Shown one piece after another: positions 8,846-16,950 of a DNA stretch of 44,225 nucleotides. Numbering within the stretch: position 1 is the stretch's first letter; each line of letters opens with the position of its first letter. The DNA is from an uncultured Myxococcales bacterium (GTDB taxonomy: Bacteria; Myxococcota_A; Polyangia; Polyangiales; Polyangiaceae), in NCBI GenBank assembly GCA_937949945.1, contig CALFEQ010000010.1:1-44225 (forward strand). The letters are read 5' to 3'. The position numbers and the translations under genes were made by a program. The notes beneath the pieces are model-generated. The model was not told the origin of the DNA. It worked only from the letters and a program-made list of their open reading frames with translations, and did not search any database.

Positions 8846-8877
8846 GCGCACGGACGCGTACGTCCACGTCCGTGCGC
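8846..8877 (-). terminator. Hairpin downstream of the zinc-ribbon/TPR gene
   Basis: A perfect 10-bp stem, GCGCACGGAC (8846-8855) with GTCCGTGCGC (8868-8877), encloses a 12-nt loop about 85 bp beyond the stop at 8963. A nested alternative stem (GGACG 8852-8856 with CGTCC 8861-8865) overlaps it. Termination for the gene ending at 8963, or a 5' leader structure for the gene starting at 8770, is possible. Confidence 0.5.
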
Positions 8878-8962
8878 ATCCGGGACGCGAACCCACGTTC
8901 GCGGCGTGCTCGAGCGCGCCCACGGTGCGATGCGGTGGGCCGCTCGGTCGGGCGCGCCTCCG

Positions 8963-10792
8963 CTACTCGCTCGCAGCCATGCGCTGCTTGGCGCGCTCGG
9001 GCGCGCGGTCGCCGAGGCGCTCGACGATCTGCGCGTAACGGCGCTGCGCCGCGGCGCGGTTGCCGAGGTCCCACTCGACGTCGGCGAGCCCGAGCTGCGC
9101 CGGTCCGTAGGCGGGGCTCACGGCGAGCGCGCGCTCGTAGCTCGCCTTCGCGGCTTGGAGATCGCCTTGCGCGCGGGCGACGTCGCCGAGCCCGCCGTTC
9201 GCTTCGACGTTGTTCGGGTTCTGCCGGAGCACGCGCTGATAGAGCTCGCGGGCCGTGGCGTAGTCGCCGTTCCGGCGCGCGCTGCCGGCGCGATCGAGGA
9301 GCTCGGACATCGACTCGGCCGCGGCAGCCGGCTTCTTCTCCGTCGTCGCCGCGCTCTCCTGGCCGCTCGAGGCGGTGGCGACCTTCTTGTCGGTCGCGCT
9401 CGCGGCCGTCGCGCTCGCGCTCGTGCTCGTGCTCGTGCTCGCGCTCGAAGACGTCGCCGAGGTCGAATCCGTCGCGGACGTCGTCGGCGACGACGCCTGC
9501 GTAGTCGGCGTGTCGGTGGTAGCCGGCGCGGCGCTCGTGTCGCTGGTCGCCGGCGCGCTCTCCTTCGACTCCGTCGTGCTCGTCGCGGCCACGGTGTCGG
9601 TCGGAGCGGGCGTCGGTTGCGGCTGCTCCGGCTTCGACGCGCTCATCATCCGCCAGAGGACGACGACCACGACGCCGACGACGATCGCGGGCAGCACCCA
9701 GCTGCGCTTCGGCTCTTCCTCCGCGACGGCCGCACGCGCGGAGGCGACCGTCTTCCCGTCCGACTTCGCCTCGCCCTTCGCCTCGCCGCTCTTCTTGGCC
9801 TCGTTCTTCTTCTTGGCCTCGGCCTTCGCGCCCTCGTCGCTCGAGCCCTTGGATTTGTCGTCCTTCGCGGCCGGCCGCACGCTGTCGGGCTTGCCGTCCT
9901 CGACGGTGATCGTGGGCGGCGGCATCGGGATGCTGTTGCGCGGCGGCGTCGGCGGCAGCGTGCGCAGCACCCCGCGCGGGGGCGGCGGGGGAGTCGAGTC
10001 GACCTCCGAGGCCGGAGCGACGACCTGGATGTCCCTGAGCGACACCGTCTCGGCGGTGGGGTCTGCGTCTTCGTCTTCGACGATGGCGTCGCGGAGCGAA
10101 ATGGGAGCCGGCTCGTCCTCCTCCTCGACGACGGCGTCGCGGAGCGAGAGGGGCGCAGGCTCGTCGTCGGTGTCCTCCTCGAGCGAGCTCGCGTCGAGCT
10201 CCGTGGCGCTCGTTTGCTCGCCGGCTTTCGCGTCGCTGCTCTTCGCCCCGTCGCTCTTCGCCTCGTTTCCCTTCTTGTCGTCCTCGTCGGCCTTCGCGTC
10301 GCCCTCGGCGACGTTCGTGTCGCTCTCGTCGGCGAGGGCGAGGAGGGCGAGCGTCGGCACCCTGGGGGTGGGCGTGACGTCGAGCAGGGCGGAGGCCGAG
10401 GCTTCCTTCTTCTCTTCCGTCGTCTTCTCCGGGGCCTTCGCCTCCGCCTTCGCGATGCCGCTCTGTGTGTCGGTCTTCGGCGCGACGGCAGTGGGCGGCT
10501 CGGCCGGCACGAGGGAGGGGCGCGCGGCCGTGAGCTCCTCCCACGACCCGAAGGTCATCACCTTGCCGTCGGGGCTGATGACCGTCCACTTCTCGACCGG
10601 CTTGTCCTTGCTCTCGGCCGGCTTCGCCGGGGCCGGCGGCATCTTGGAAGGAGTGAGCTCCCTCGTGTGCCCGCACGTGCCGCAGCGTACGCGTGGGTTC
10701 TTGCCCTCGCCGGCTGCCTCGACGGCGACGAAGCCGTGGCACCGTTCGCAGGTGAGCAGATCGTCCGATGCGGCCTTCGCCGTGCCCGCCAT
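8963..10792 (-). CDS. Zinc-ribbon / transmembrane / TPR protein
   Basis: 609 residues from the ATG at 10792. The longer open frame would run through the tRNA gene, so it is rejected. N-terminus: a four-Cys zinc ribbon ('CERC' then 'CGTC'), followed by a GYF_2-like segment ('WTVISPDGKVMTFGSWEEL'). A long acidic/Ala/Lys/Pro-rich low-complexity region contains three short 'SLRD' repeats spaced by acidic stretches. One membrane helix ('SWVLPAIVVGVVVVVLW') is followed by a Ser/Thr-rich linker and about three C-terminal TPR units ('ELYQRVLRQNPNNVEANGGLG', 'AKASYERALAVSPAYGPA'). Such zinc-ribbon/TM proteins in myxobacteria are often gliding or polarity factors, but nothing here fixes the role. The cytoplasmic ribbon and periplasmic TPRs are inferred from the order. 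Confidence 0.75.
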   Translation of the reverse strand: MAGTAKAASDDLLTCERCHGFVAVEAAGEGKNPRVRCGTCGHTRELTPSKMPPAPAKPAESKDKPVEKWTVISPDGKVMTFGSWEELTAARPSLVPAEPPTAVAPKTDTQSGIAKAEAKAPEKTTEEKKEASASALLDVTPTPRVPTLALLALADESDTNVAEGDAKADEDDKKGNEAKSDGAKSSDAKAGEQTSATELDASSLEEDTDDEPAPLSLRDAVVEEEDEPAPISLRDAIVEDEDADPTAETVSLRDIQVVAPASEVDSTPPPPPRGVLRTLPPTPPRNSIPMPPPTITVEDGKPDSVRPAAKDDKSKGSSDEGAKAEAKKKNEAKKSGEAKGEAKSDGKTVASARAAVAEEEPKRSWVLPAIVVGVVVVVLWRMMSASKPEQPQPTPAPTDTVAATSTTESKESAPATSDTSAAPATTDTPTTQASSPTTSATDSTSATSSSASTSTSTSASATAASATDKKVATASSGQESAATTEKKPAAAAESMSELLDRAGSARRNGDYATARELYQRVLRQNPNNVEANGGLGDVARAQGDLQAAKASYERALAVSPAYGPAQLGLADVEWDLGNRAAAQRRYAQIVERLGDRAPERAKQRMAASE

Positions 10793-10894
10793 GGGACGAA
10801 TCGTACAGAAAACTGCGCCGCGCCCGGAAGTCCTGCGTGCGGCGCGACCATCGTCGCAGAGGCCCGCCACACCTCGGGAACGTCCGCGCGAAGT

Positions 10895-10980
10895 GGGTAG
10901 CCCCTCCCGGACTCGAACCGGGACGCCCTGCCGGGCCAGAGATTTTAAATCTCCTGCGTATACCGTTCCGCCAAGGGGCC
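10895..10980 (-). tRNA. tRNA-Leu(UAA)
   Basis: Minus-strand class II tRNA. The acceptor stem GGCCCCT pairs with AGGGGCT (first pair G-U), with discriminator A. The T arm is CCCGG-TTCGAGT-CCGGG, and the D stem GCG/CGC surrounds a GG-containing loop. The anticodon loop TTTAAAA gives anticodon UAA. A long variable arm is present, as expected for leucine. CCA is not fully encoded (ACCCA follows). It decodes UUA, a very rare codon in a genome this GC-rich. Confidence 0.93.
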
Positions 10981-11121
10981 GAGAGCGAGTGCTGGCGGCG
11001 TCGACGCCGAGCTCGAGACGATCGGCCTCGTGCCGCTGCTCGCCGGCGATGCCGCCGGCTCGGCGCCCGGATGTTAGCAAACGCTTTGCTCGACCGCTCG
11101 CATGGCTCAGAATGCGCGGTC

Positions 11122-11652
11122 ATGCGTCGCAACGGCCTCGCTGTTCGCCTCTTCCTTCTCTGCGCTTTGGTGACCTTGCCGCTCTTCTTCGCCGGCCGAG
11201 CGCGGGCGGATCAGTCCGTCATCAAGTACCCGGGCGACCATCCCGAGTATCGCTTCGAAGCGGAGCCTCATGCGCTCATCGGCTTCGGCGGGCCGTTCCG
11301 CGGGGGCAGGGCAGAGCTCGGCGGAGGCTTTCGCGGGACGGTCGTCATCGTCGACAACGGGTTCATCCCGACGATCAACAACAGCGTGGGCGTGACGTTC
11401 GGCGCGGACGTCTTCTTCGGCCGCGGGACGATCCTCGTCCCCATCGCGATGCAGTGGAACTTCTGGCTCTCGACGCACTGGTCGGTGTTCGGCGAGCCCG
11501 GCTTCGTCCTCGCGCCCCACCGCGACAGGGGGCGCGACTTCGCCCACCCGGCGCTCTGGGCCGGCGGGCGCTACCACTTCAACGATCGCATCGCGCTGAC
11601 GATGCGCCTCGGGTACCCCGCGTTCTCGCTCGGCGTCTCGTTCCTCCTCTGA
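11122..11652 (+). CDS. Small exported protein, probably outer-membrane associated
   Basis: 176 residues from the ATG at 11122, which opens into a signal peptide (MRRNGLAVRLFLLCALVTLPLFF, cleavage after 'GRARA'). The mature part is glycine-rich with amphipathic beta strands ('GGFRGTVVIVDNGF', 'VGVTFGADVFFGRG', 'IAMQWNFWLSTHWSVFGEPG') and ends in 'GVSFLL', suggesting a small beta-barrel. No named family recognised. The frame is open much further upstream but overlaps the tRNA on the other strand, so the later start is used. It converges with the M1 aminopeptidase gene, 12 bp apart. Confidence 0.65.
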   Translation: MRRNGLAVRLFLLCALVTLPLFFAGRARADQSVIKYPGDHPEYRFEAEPHALIGFGGPFRGGRAELGGGFRGTVVIVDNGFIPTINNSVGVTFGADVFFGRGTILVPIAMQWNFWLSTHWSVFGEPGFVLAPHRDRGRDFAHPALWAGGRYHFNDRIALTMRLGYPAFSLGVSFLL

Positions 11653-11664
11653 GACGACGCGGGA

Positions 11665-14370
11665 TCACGGGCGCTTCTCGAGGAGCGCCTTTCGGAGCGA
11701 CGGCGCGCTCTTCTCGCGGAGCGCGGCGCAGAGCGAGATCTCTTCGAGCGACTGCGCGAGCCCGCGCGCGGCGCCCTCGAGCGACGCGGTGCGGGGGCCG
11801 TAGAACGCGGCGCGCTCTTCGGCGTCGGCGTTCGAGCACCCGACGGACGCGGCGCGCAAGAGCGATCGCGAGAGCGCGCCGGGCAGCTTCTTCGAGAGCT
11901 CGTCCCAGCGCCTGCGTACCCATGCCTCCGCGACGGGTCGGGCGGCGCGGCGAGCGAACACCGTGCCGAGCACGTAACGCATCTCGCCCGCTTGGATCGC
12001 GTCGCCGAGCGTCGCGTCGAGCGCCTTGGTGAGGCGCTCCGGGTCGTCGAACCCGACGAGCGCCCGAATCGCGACGATTCGGTCTTCGCGCGTCTTGGCG
12101 TCTTTGGCGGCGGCGAGCAGCGCCTCGATGCGCGCCTCCGGTGCGCGCCGGGACGCGAGCTCCATCGCGACCGCGCCCGTGTCGGCGTCGATCGACGCCG
12201 GGTCGGCGAGCCACTTCGTGGCGAGCTCCTCCGCCTCCTTCAGCGTCGTCTCGTCCTCGGCGACGTCGCCCATGGCGAACAGCACGCTTCGTCGCGTGAG
12301 CGCGTCGTCGCTCGAGCGATCGCCCTTCGGCGGCGGCTCCCAGCCGAGCGCCTTCTTGCGCTTCGCGAGGCGGGCGGCGGCGAACCTCCGGAACGCGGGT
12401 CGCACCTCGTCGTCGACGAGCGTCTCGCTCATCTGGTGCAGGATGCTCGTGACGAGCTCGACGACCTGACGAGCGCCGTCGTCGTCGAACGCCGGGAGGA
12501 TCTTCAGCATCGCGCTCGCTTCGAGCTGGCCGCTCCGGACCGCCGCCCACGCGTTCGACAGGATCGAGATGCGTGCGGGTACGTCGAGCTGCTTGCGCCC
12601 CTCGGCGAGGCGGAGAAAGTCCTTCTCGGACATCGAGAAGCGGTAGTAGCTCCCGCTCACGTTCGGGTGCACGAACCGAGGGCAGCCGCGGCCCGCGACG
12701 AGGCTGGGAGCGCCGGCGACGAGCTCCGCGCAGACGTCGTTCTTCTCGCCGTGAGGACGGACGCAGACGGGGATGGTCCAGGAGTGATCGCTCTGTTCGG
12801 GGAGCTTCGAGCCGAGCGGCCGCCACTGCTGGGGGCTCAGCTCCGCGTGCCACCGTCCGCCGCGCTCGCACTCGAGGCGGGTCGAAATCTCGGGGACGCC
12901 GGGCTTGTCGAGGAACGTCAGCGCCATCTGCGTGACGTCCTTGCCGGAGGCCTTGTCGAGCGCGGAAAGCAGGCGATCGGCCTGCACGCTCTTCCATGCG
13001 TTCTCGCGCAGGTACTCGCGGACGCCTCTCTGGAACGCCTCTTCGCCGATCCAGCGCTCGATCGTCGCGAGGAGGGCGGCGCCCTTCTCGTACGTGATCC
13101 CGTCGAAGGCTTCGTCCGCCTCGCTCGTCGACACGACGGGCTGGCGGATGGCGCGCGCCGATCCGAGACCGTCGCGGTCCATGACGTCGTGGATCGACAC
13201 GATCGCGTCGGAGCGGACGCCGTACGCGGGGCGCCACTTGTCGACGATGCGCCACTCCATCCACGTCGCCATGCCTTCGTTCAGCCAGAGGTCGTTCCAC
13301 CACGATGCGGTGACGAGATCGCCGAACCACTGGTGCGCGAGCTCGTGGGCGATCACGAGCGCCTGGGCGCGGCGCGAGGCGACGGACGCGCGTGCAGGGT
13401 CGAGCAGGAGGCGCTCCTCGCGGAACGTGACGAGACCGGGGTTCTCCATCGCCCCGGAGCGGAAGTGCGGCACCGCGACGATGTCGAGCTTGTCGTAGGG
13501 GTAGGGGATGCCGAACCACTCGCCGAGCGCGTCGACGATGCCGCCCGTCGCCTCGAGGGCGAGATCGCCGAGGCCGCTCTTGCCCTTCGTCGTCACCAGC
13601 CGGATCGGCGGCCTCGAGTAGCGCGTCGCGTTGCGGATCTCGAGCTCGCCGACGGCGAGCGCGACGAGGTACGTCGGGAGCGGTTGCGTGCGGGCGAACC
13701 GGAACCGGACCTTTTCGCCGACCTCCTCGCGCGATATCTCGGGCGCGTTCGCGACGGCGATCATCGGCTTCGGCACCGTCACCATCACGTCGAACGGGAC
13801 CTTGAAGCTCGGCTCGTCGAAGCACGGGAACGCTCGGCGTGCGTCGGTGGGCTCGAACTGCGTGAACGCGTAGTGGAGACCGCCGTCCTCGACGCGGTAG
13901 AGCCCGGAGAGCTCGTCGTCGAACGGCGCCGAGTACTCGATGACGAGGGTGGCCGGGCCGGGCGGCAGCGCTCTGTCGAAGTCGAGGACGAGCTCTTCGG
14001 GAGCCTTGCCCCCCGCCGCCATGCGCATGCGCGACTGCGCGGGCACCGGCGGCTGCCCTCGGACGAAGGCGCTCGCGCGCTTGATGTCGAGCGCGTGAGC
14101 GTGCAACACGACGTACGAGGTCTTCTTCGGGATCTCGACGTCGATGCGGACGACGCCCTCGAAGCGTGGCTTCGAGGGATCGACGTCGAGCTCGAGCGCG
14201 TAGCGCGTCGGCGATGCGAGCGGCGGCAGCCGTCCGTCCGCCTGCGGATCGGGCAAGCTCGTCTTCGGCTCGACGACGGGCGGCGGCCTCGGCGCCGGCG
14301 GCGGCGGCTCGGGTGGACAGCCCGCGAGGGCGAACGACGCCACGAGAAGAGCGAGCCAGGACCGGCGCAT
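11665..14370 (-). CDS. M1-family aminopeptidase lipoprotein
   Basis: 901 residues. Lipobox Cys18 (LAGC) is followed by a Pro-rich linker, so this peptidase is predicted to be anchored in the envelope, whereas typical PepN is cytoplasmic. Catalytic features: 'GAMEN' at 306-310 binds the substrate N-terminus, the zinc motif HELAH is at 342-346, and the third ligand is Glu365 in 'LNEGMATW'. The rest matches the long ERAP1-like alpha-helical C-terminal region of eukaryote-type M1 enzymes ('ALVGFDDPERLTKALDATLGD'). Removes N-terminal residues from peptides; probably a nutritional enzyme of a predatory or proteolytic organism (inference). The next gene on the strand upstream starts at 15005. Confidence 0.93.
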   Translation of the reverse strand: MRRSWLALLVASFALAGCPPEPPPPAPRPPPVVEPKTSLPDPQADGRLPPLASPTRYALELDVDPSKPRFEGVVRIDVEIPKKTSYVVLHAHALDIKRASAFVRGQPPVPAQSRMRMAAGGKAPEELVLDFDRALPPGPATLVIEYSAPFDDELSGLYRVEDGGLHYAFTQFEPTDARRAFPCFDEPSFKVPFDVMVTVPKPMIAVANAPEISREEVGEKVRFRFARTQPLPTYLVALAVGELEIRNATRYSRPPIRLVTTKGKSGLGDLALEATGGIVDALGEWFGIPYPYDKLDIVAVPHFRSGAMENPGLVTFREERLLLDPARASVASRRAQALVIAHELAHQWFGDLVTASWWNDLWLNEGMATWMEWRIVDKWRPAYGVRSDAIVSIHDVMDRDGLGSARAIRQPVVSTSEADEAFDGITYEKGAALLATIERWIGEEAFQRGVREYLRENAWKSVQADRLLSALDKASGKDVTQMALTFLDKPGVPEISTRLECERGGRWHAELSPQQWRPLGSKLPEQSDHSWTIPVCVRPHGEKNDVCAELVAGAPSLVAGRGCPRFVHPNVSGSYYRFSMSEKDFLRLAEGRKQLDVPARISILSNAWAAVRSGQLEASAMLKILPAFDDDGARQVVELVTSILHQMSETLVDDEVRPAFRRFAAARLAKRKKALGWEPPPKGDRSSDDALTRRSVLFAMGDVAEDETTLKEAEELATKWLADPASIDADTGAVAMELASRRAPEARIEALLAAAKDAKTREDRIVAIRALVGFDDPERLTKALDATLGDAIQAGEMRYVLGTVFARRAARPVAEAWVRRRWDELSKKLPGALSRSLLRAASVGCSNADAEERAAFYGPRTASLEGAARGLAQSLEEISLCAALREKSAPSLRKALLEKRP

Positions 14371-14445
14371 GAGGAAAAGAACGGTCGATCACGGGGCGGG
14401 TCACGTCAACTCGGGAGTGACGATGGTGATGGAACGCCCCGCTCG

Positions 14446-14464
14446 GACGCTCTCGCCGAGCGTC
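14446..14464 (-). terminator. Hairpin after the hypothetical gene ending at 14472
   Basis: GACGCTC (14446-14452) pairs with GAGCGTC (14458-14464) over a 5-nt loop, starting 8 bp beyond the stop codon. It probably separates this gene from the M1 peptidase gene downstream. Confidence 0.5.
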
Positions 14465-14471
14465 TCCCCGT

Positions 14472-15005
14472 TCAGCGCGCGGATGGCATCGGCTGGAGGC
14501 GTGTCATCGACGGTGGTTCCGGTCGGTGCACCGTCGGCGGACCTCGGCGCTTGCGCGCGAACACGTCCGGTTGATCCGGAAGCTGCATCGGCCACGAAGC
14601 CTCCTCGACGCCGCGGTCGATCCGGAACGCCTCCGTCGGGGAGGTGAGGGTGAAGGCGTCGCTCGCAGGCTTGTCCGGCGCGGCGCGCTTTCCGTGCGCC
14701 CACAGGACGGCGAGCGAGCCGGGGCGCCATCGCGGCGAGAGCGACCAGAGGCCGCCTTCGTCGCCGAGGAAGCCGATGAGCTCGAGGCCTTCCATCTCGG
14801 GCGGGAGCTCCCAAGGAATCGATGGGTCGTTCGCCGACGCCTTGGGGGCACGACCACGTAGGACGCCGTTTTCGAACCGATAGAGAGTGTTGGAGGTCTC
14901 GACGACGGCCTGACCGAGGAAAGCCTCACCTCGGATGCGCTGCCATGCCGCGGCCGAGTGCTGGGCGAGCTTTATGAGGGCTTTCTCTGCTGCCTCCCGA
15001 TCCAT
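14472..15005 (-). CDS. Hypothetical cytoplasmic protein
   Basis: 177 residues from the ATG at 15005 ('MDREAAEKALIKLAQHSAAAW'), preceded by GGTGAAGGG as a ribosome-binding site. No signal peptide or membrane helix. The body alternates short hydrophobic strands with acidic loops ('EGLELIGFLGDEGGLWSLSPRW', 'LAVLWAHGKRAAP', 'EEASWPMQLP'), perhaps a small beta-rich domain. The frame extends upstream to 15296, but that part is Arg/His-rich and looks non-coding. No family recognised. The short inverted repeat at 15040-15060 lies in its leader. Confidence 0.55.
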   Translation of the reverse strand: MDREAAEKALIKLAQHSAAAWQRIRGEAFLGQAVVETSNTLYRFENGVLRGRAPKASANDPSIPWELPPEMEGLELIGFLGDEGGLWSLSPRWRPGSLAVLWAHGKRAAPDKPASDAFTLTSPTEAFRIDRGVEEASWPMQLPDQPDVFARKRRGPPTVHRPEPPSMTRLQPMPSAR

Positions 15006-15039
15006 GCCCTTCACCCTTTCACCCCGAAGCGTCGCCACA

Positions 15040-15060
15040 TGGTCCCACCTTTCGGGACCA
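15040..15060 (-). promoter_or_regulatory. Inverted repeat in the leader of the hypothetical gene
   Basis: TGGTCCC (15040-15046) and GGGACCA (15054-15060) form perfect 7-bp arms around a 7-bp spacer, 35 bp upstream of the ATG at 15005. It could be an operator or a leader hairpin. The 289-bp divergent region 15006-15294 shows nothing else clear. Confidence 0.4.
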
Positions 15061-15294
15061 GTGCACTGACCGTGCCGGTGGGCGAGCGCCCGGGGATCGT
15101 CACAAAAATACCGTGAATCGTGGACGTCGAGATGCCTTCGGCGTGCGAGCGGGGCGCGGATCGTGGTCGGGGCGGTGTGGCGAGCGATCCAGTGGTCGAG
15201 CGGACCGATCCTCCTCGCTCGTGCGATGCGCACGCGGTGAAGAAGGGTAAGTGGCCTGCGCGTCACGAGAGCGTGATAGCCTCGTCGCTCGCGC

Positions 15295-16950
15295 ATGCGC
15301 CGCTCTCACCATGCCCTGGTTTGTGCGCGGCTTTTCGTCGTCATCGGCTGCATCCTTGCGCTCCTCTCGCACGGGGCGCTCGGGTTCGCTCAGGGCCACG
15401 TAGCGCCCGCCTCGTCGACCGCGCCGACGGAGGTCGCGACGCCGAGCGCGTCGGCGGCGAACGGTGCGGCCGCTGCCCCGGCTTCGAGCGCGCCACGCCT
15501 GCCGAGCGCCGAGGTCAAGCTCCACGACAAGTCGGTGTTCACCGTGCGCGCCGCCCGCGGCGGCCGGACGCCTGCCGAGCGTGCGAAGACGGCGCAGACC
15601 GCGATCGACGCCGTGCTCGCGCATCCCGAGGAGCTCGGCGAGGTGCGCTGGGAAGAGGCGCAAGGGACGGCCGTCATCTACATCGGCAAGACCCCGGTCC
15701 TCACCGTGGGCCCGGAGGACGTCGAGGCCAGCGGTGATCCGAGCCTCGACGTGCTCGCGGCGCAGATCACGGCACGGCTGTCGGACGCCGTCGCGAGCGA
15801 GCGCAAGCGAAGCGCGATCGCCACGACGGTCTTCAACGTCTCGCTGCTCGTCTTCTCCGCCCTCATCGCGTTCTGGCTGCTCGGCCGCGCCGCGCAGGTC
15901 GCCGATCGGCTGCGGACGTGGATGGCGGAGAACCCCGAGCGTCTCACGGCGGTGCATCTCGGCAAGATCGAGGTCGTGAGCGCCGGCGCGGCGAGGGGCG
16001 TCGCGTCCATCGCGCTGACGCTCGGTTATCGCCTCACGCAGATCGCGATCGCGTACGCGTGGCTCATCTTCGGCCTGTCGCTCTTCGAGTCGACCCGCGG
16101 GTACACCGAGAAGCTCACGGGCATGATGCTGACGCCGATCTACGCGCTCGCGACGCGCATCGGCACCAGCCTGCCGCTGTTCCTCATCGCGGCCATCGCG
16201 GTCCTCGCGGTGAGCGTCCTCGTGCGCTTCGTCGGGCTCTTCTTCGACAGCGTCGCCCGCGGGGACACGAAGATCGGCTGGCTCTCGCGCGAGCTGGCGC
16301 GCCCGACGAGCGCGCTCGTCCGGTTCGGCATCGTCGTGACGTCGCTGGTGTTCGCGTCGCCTCTCATCACGGGCGAGAGCGACGGCGCGCTCTCGCGTGT
16401 GGGCCTGGTCGCGCTCGTCGCCGTCGCGCTCGCGTCGACGCCGCTCCTCGCGTGCGCCGCGGTGGGTGCGGTCGTCGTCTACGGCCGCCGGTTGAAGAAG
16501 GGCGAGCTCGTCGAGTTCGGAGGCCGCTCGGGCCGCGTCGCGGAGGTCCGGCTCCTCGACGTCCGGCTCGAGGACGCGGGCGCGTGCGACGTGAGCGTGC
16601 CGCACCTGCTCGGCCTGTTCCATCCGACGCGCATCCACCGCCACCCGCCGCTCGCGATGGTCGACGTCATCGTCGATCCGACGGCGTCCATGGCGGACGT
16701 GGAGAAGCGGCTCCTCGAGGCGGCGCGGAGCATCAGCTCGCGCGGCCGTGTCGAGCTCGTCCAGCTCGACGGCTCGGGCGCCCACTGGCGCGTCCACAGC
16801 GCGACGCATCGAGGAGAGAGGACGCTCGGCCGCGCCATCCAGGAGGCGCTGGCCGAGCTCGGTGTCGGTCTCGGACGCCGCGGCACGGGCGAGGTCACGC
16901 CCGTCGCGCAGCCTGCGTCCACGAACAAGGAAGGGACGTCGGTCTCGTGA
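15295..16950 (+). CDS. MscS-like mechanosensitive ion channel with periplasmic N-terminal domain
   Basis: 551 residues. Signal or first membrane segment (13-32), an Ala/Ser-rich linker, then a periplasmic domain of about 100 residues ('VKLHDKSVFTVRAARGG', 'GTAVIYIGKTPVLTVGPEDV'). Membrane helices follow from about 180 onward, ending in an Ala/Val-rich pore-type helix and the MscS beta-domain signature 'LKKGELVEFGGRSGRVAEVRLLDV'. The C-terminal alpha/beta part is cytoplasmic. The expected 'VPN' turn is 'VPH'. Releases solutes on membrane tension and so protects against osmotic downshock. Its stop codon overlaps the start of the antiporter gene, so the two are translationally coupled. Confidence 0.85.
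   Translation: MRRSHHALVCARLFVVIGCILALLSHGALGFAQGHVAPASSTAPTEVATPSASAANGAAAAPASSAPRLPSAEVKLHDKSVFTVRAARGGRTPAERAKTAQTAIDAVLAHPEELGEVRWEEAQGTAVIYIGKTPVLTVGPEDVEASGDPSLDVLAAQITARLSDAVASERKRSAIATTVFNVSLLVFSALIAFWLLGRAAQVADRLRTWMAENPERLTAVHLGKIEVVSAGAARGVASIALTLGYRLTQIAIAYAWLIFGLSLFESTRGYTEKLTGMMLTPIYALATRIGTSLPLFLIAAIAVLAVSVLVRFVGLFFDSVARGDTKIGWLSRELARPTSALVRFGIVVTSLVFASPLITGESDGALSRVGLVALVAVALASTPLLACAAVGAVVVYGRRLKKGELVEFGGRSGRVAEVRLLDVRLEDAGACDVSVPHLLGLFHPTRIHRHPPLAMVDVIVDPTASMADVEKRLLEAARSISSRGRVELVQLDGSGAHWRVHSATHRGERTLGRAIQEALAELGVGLGRRGTGEVTPVAQPASTNKEGTSVS

Noticed and set aside
10793..11080. Upstream extension of the zinc-ribbon/TPR gene
   Set aside because: It would be transcribed through the tRNA-Leu gene; the ATG at 10792 directly precedes the zinc ribbon.
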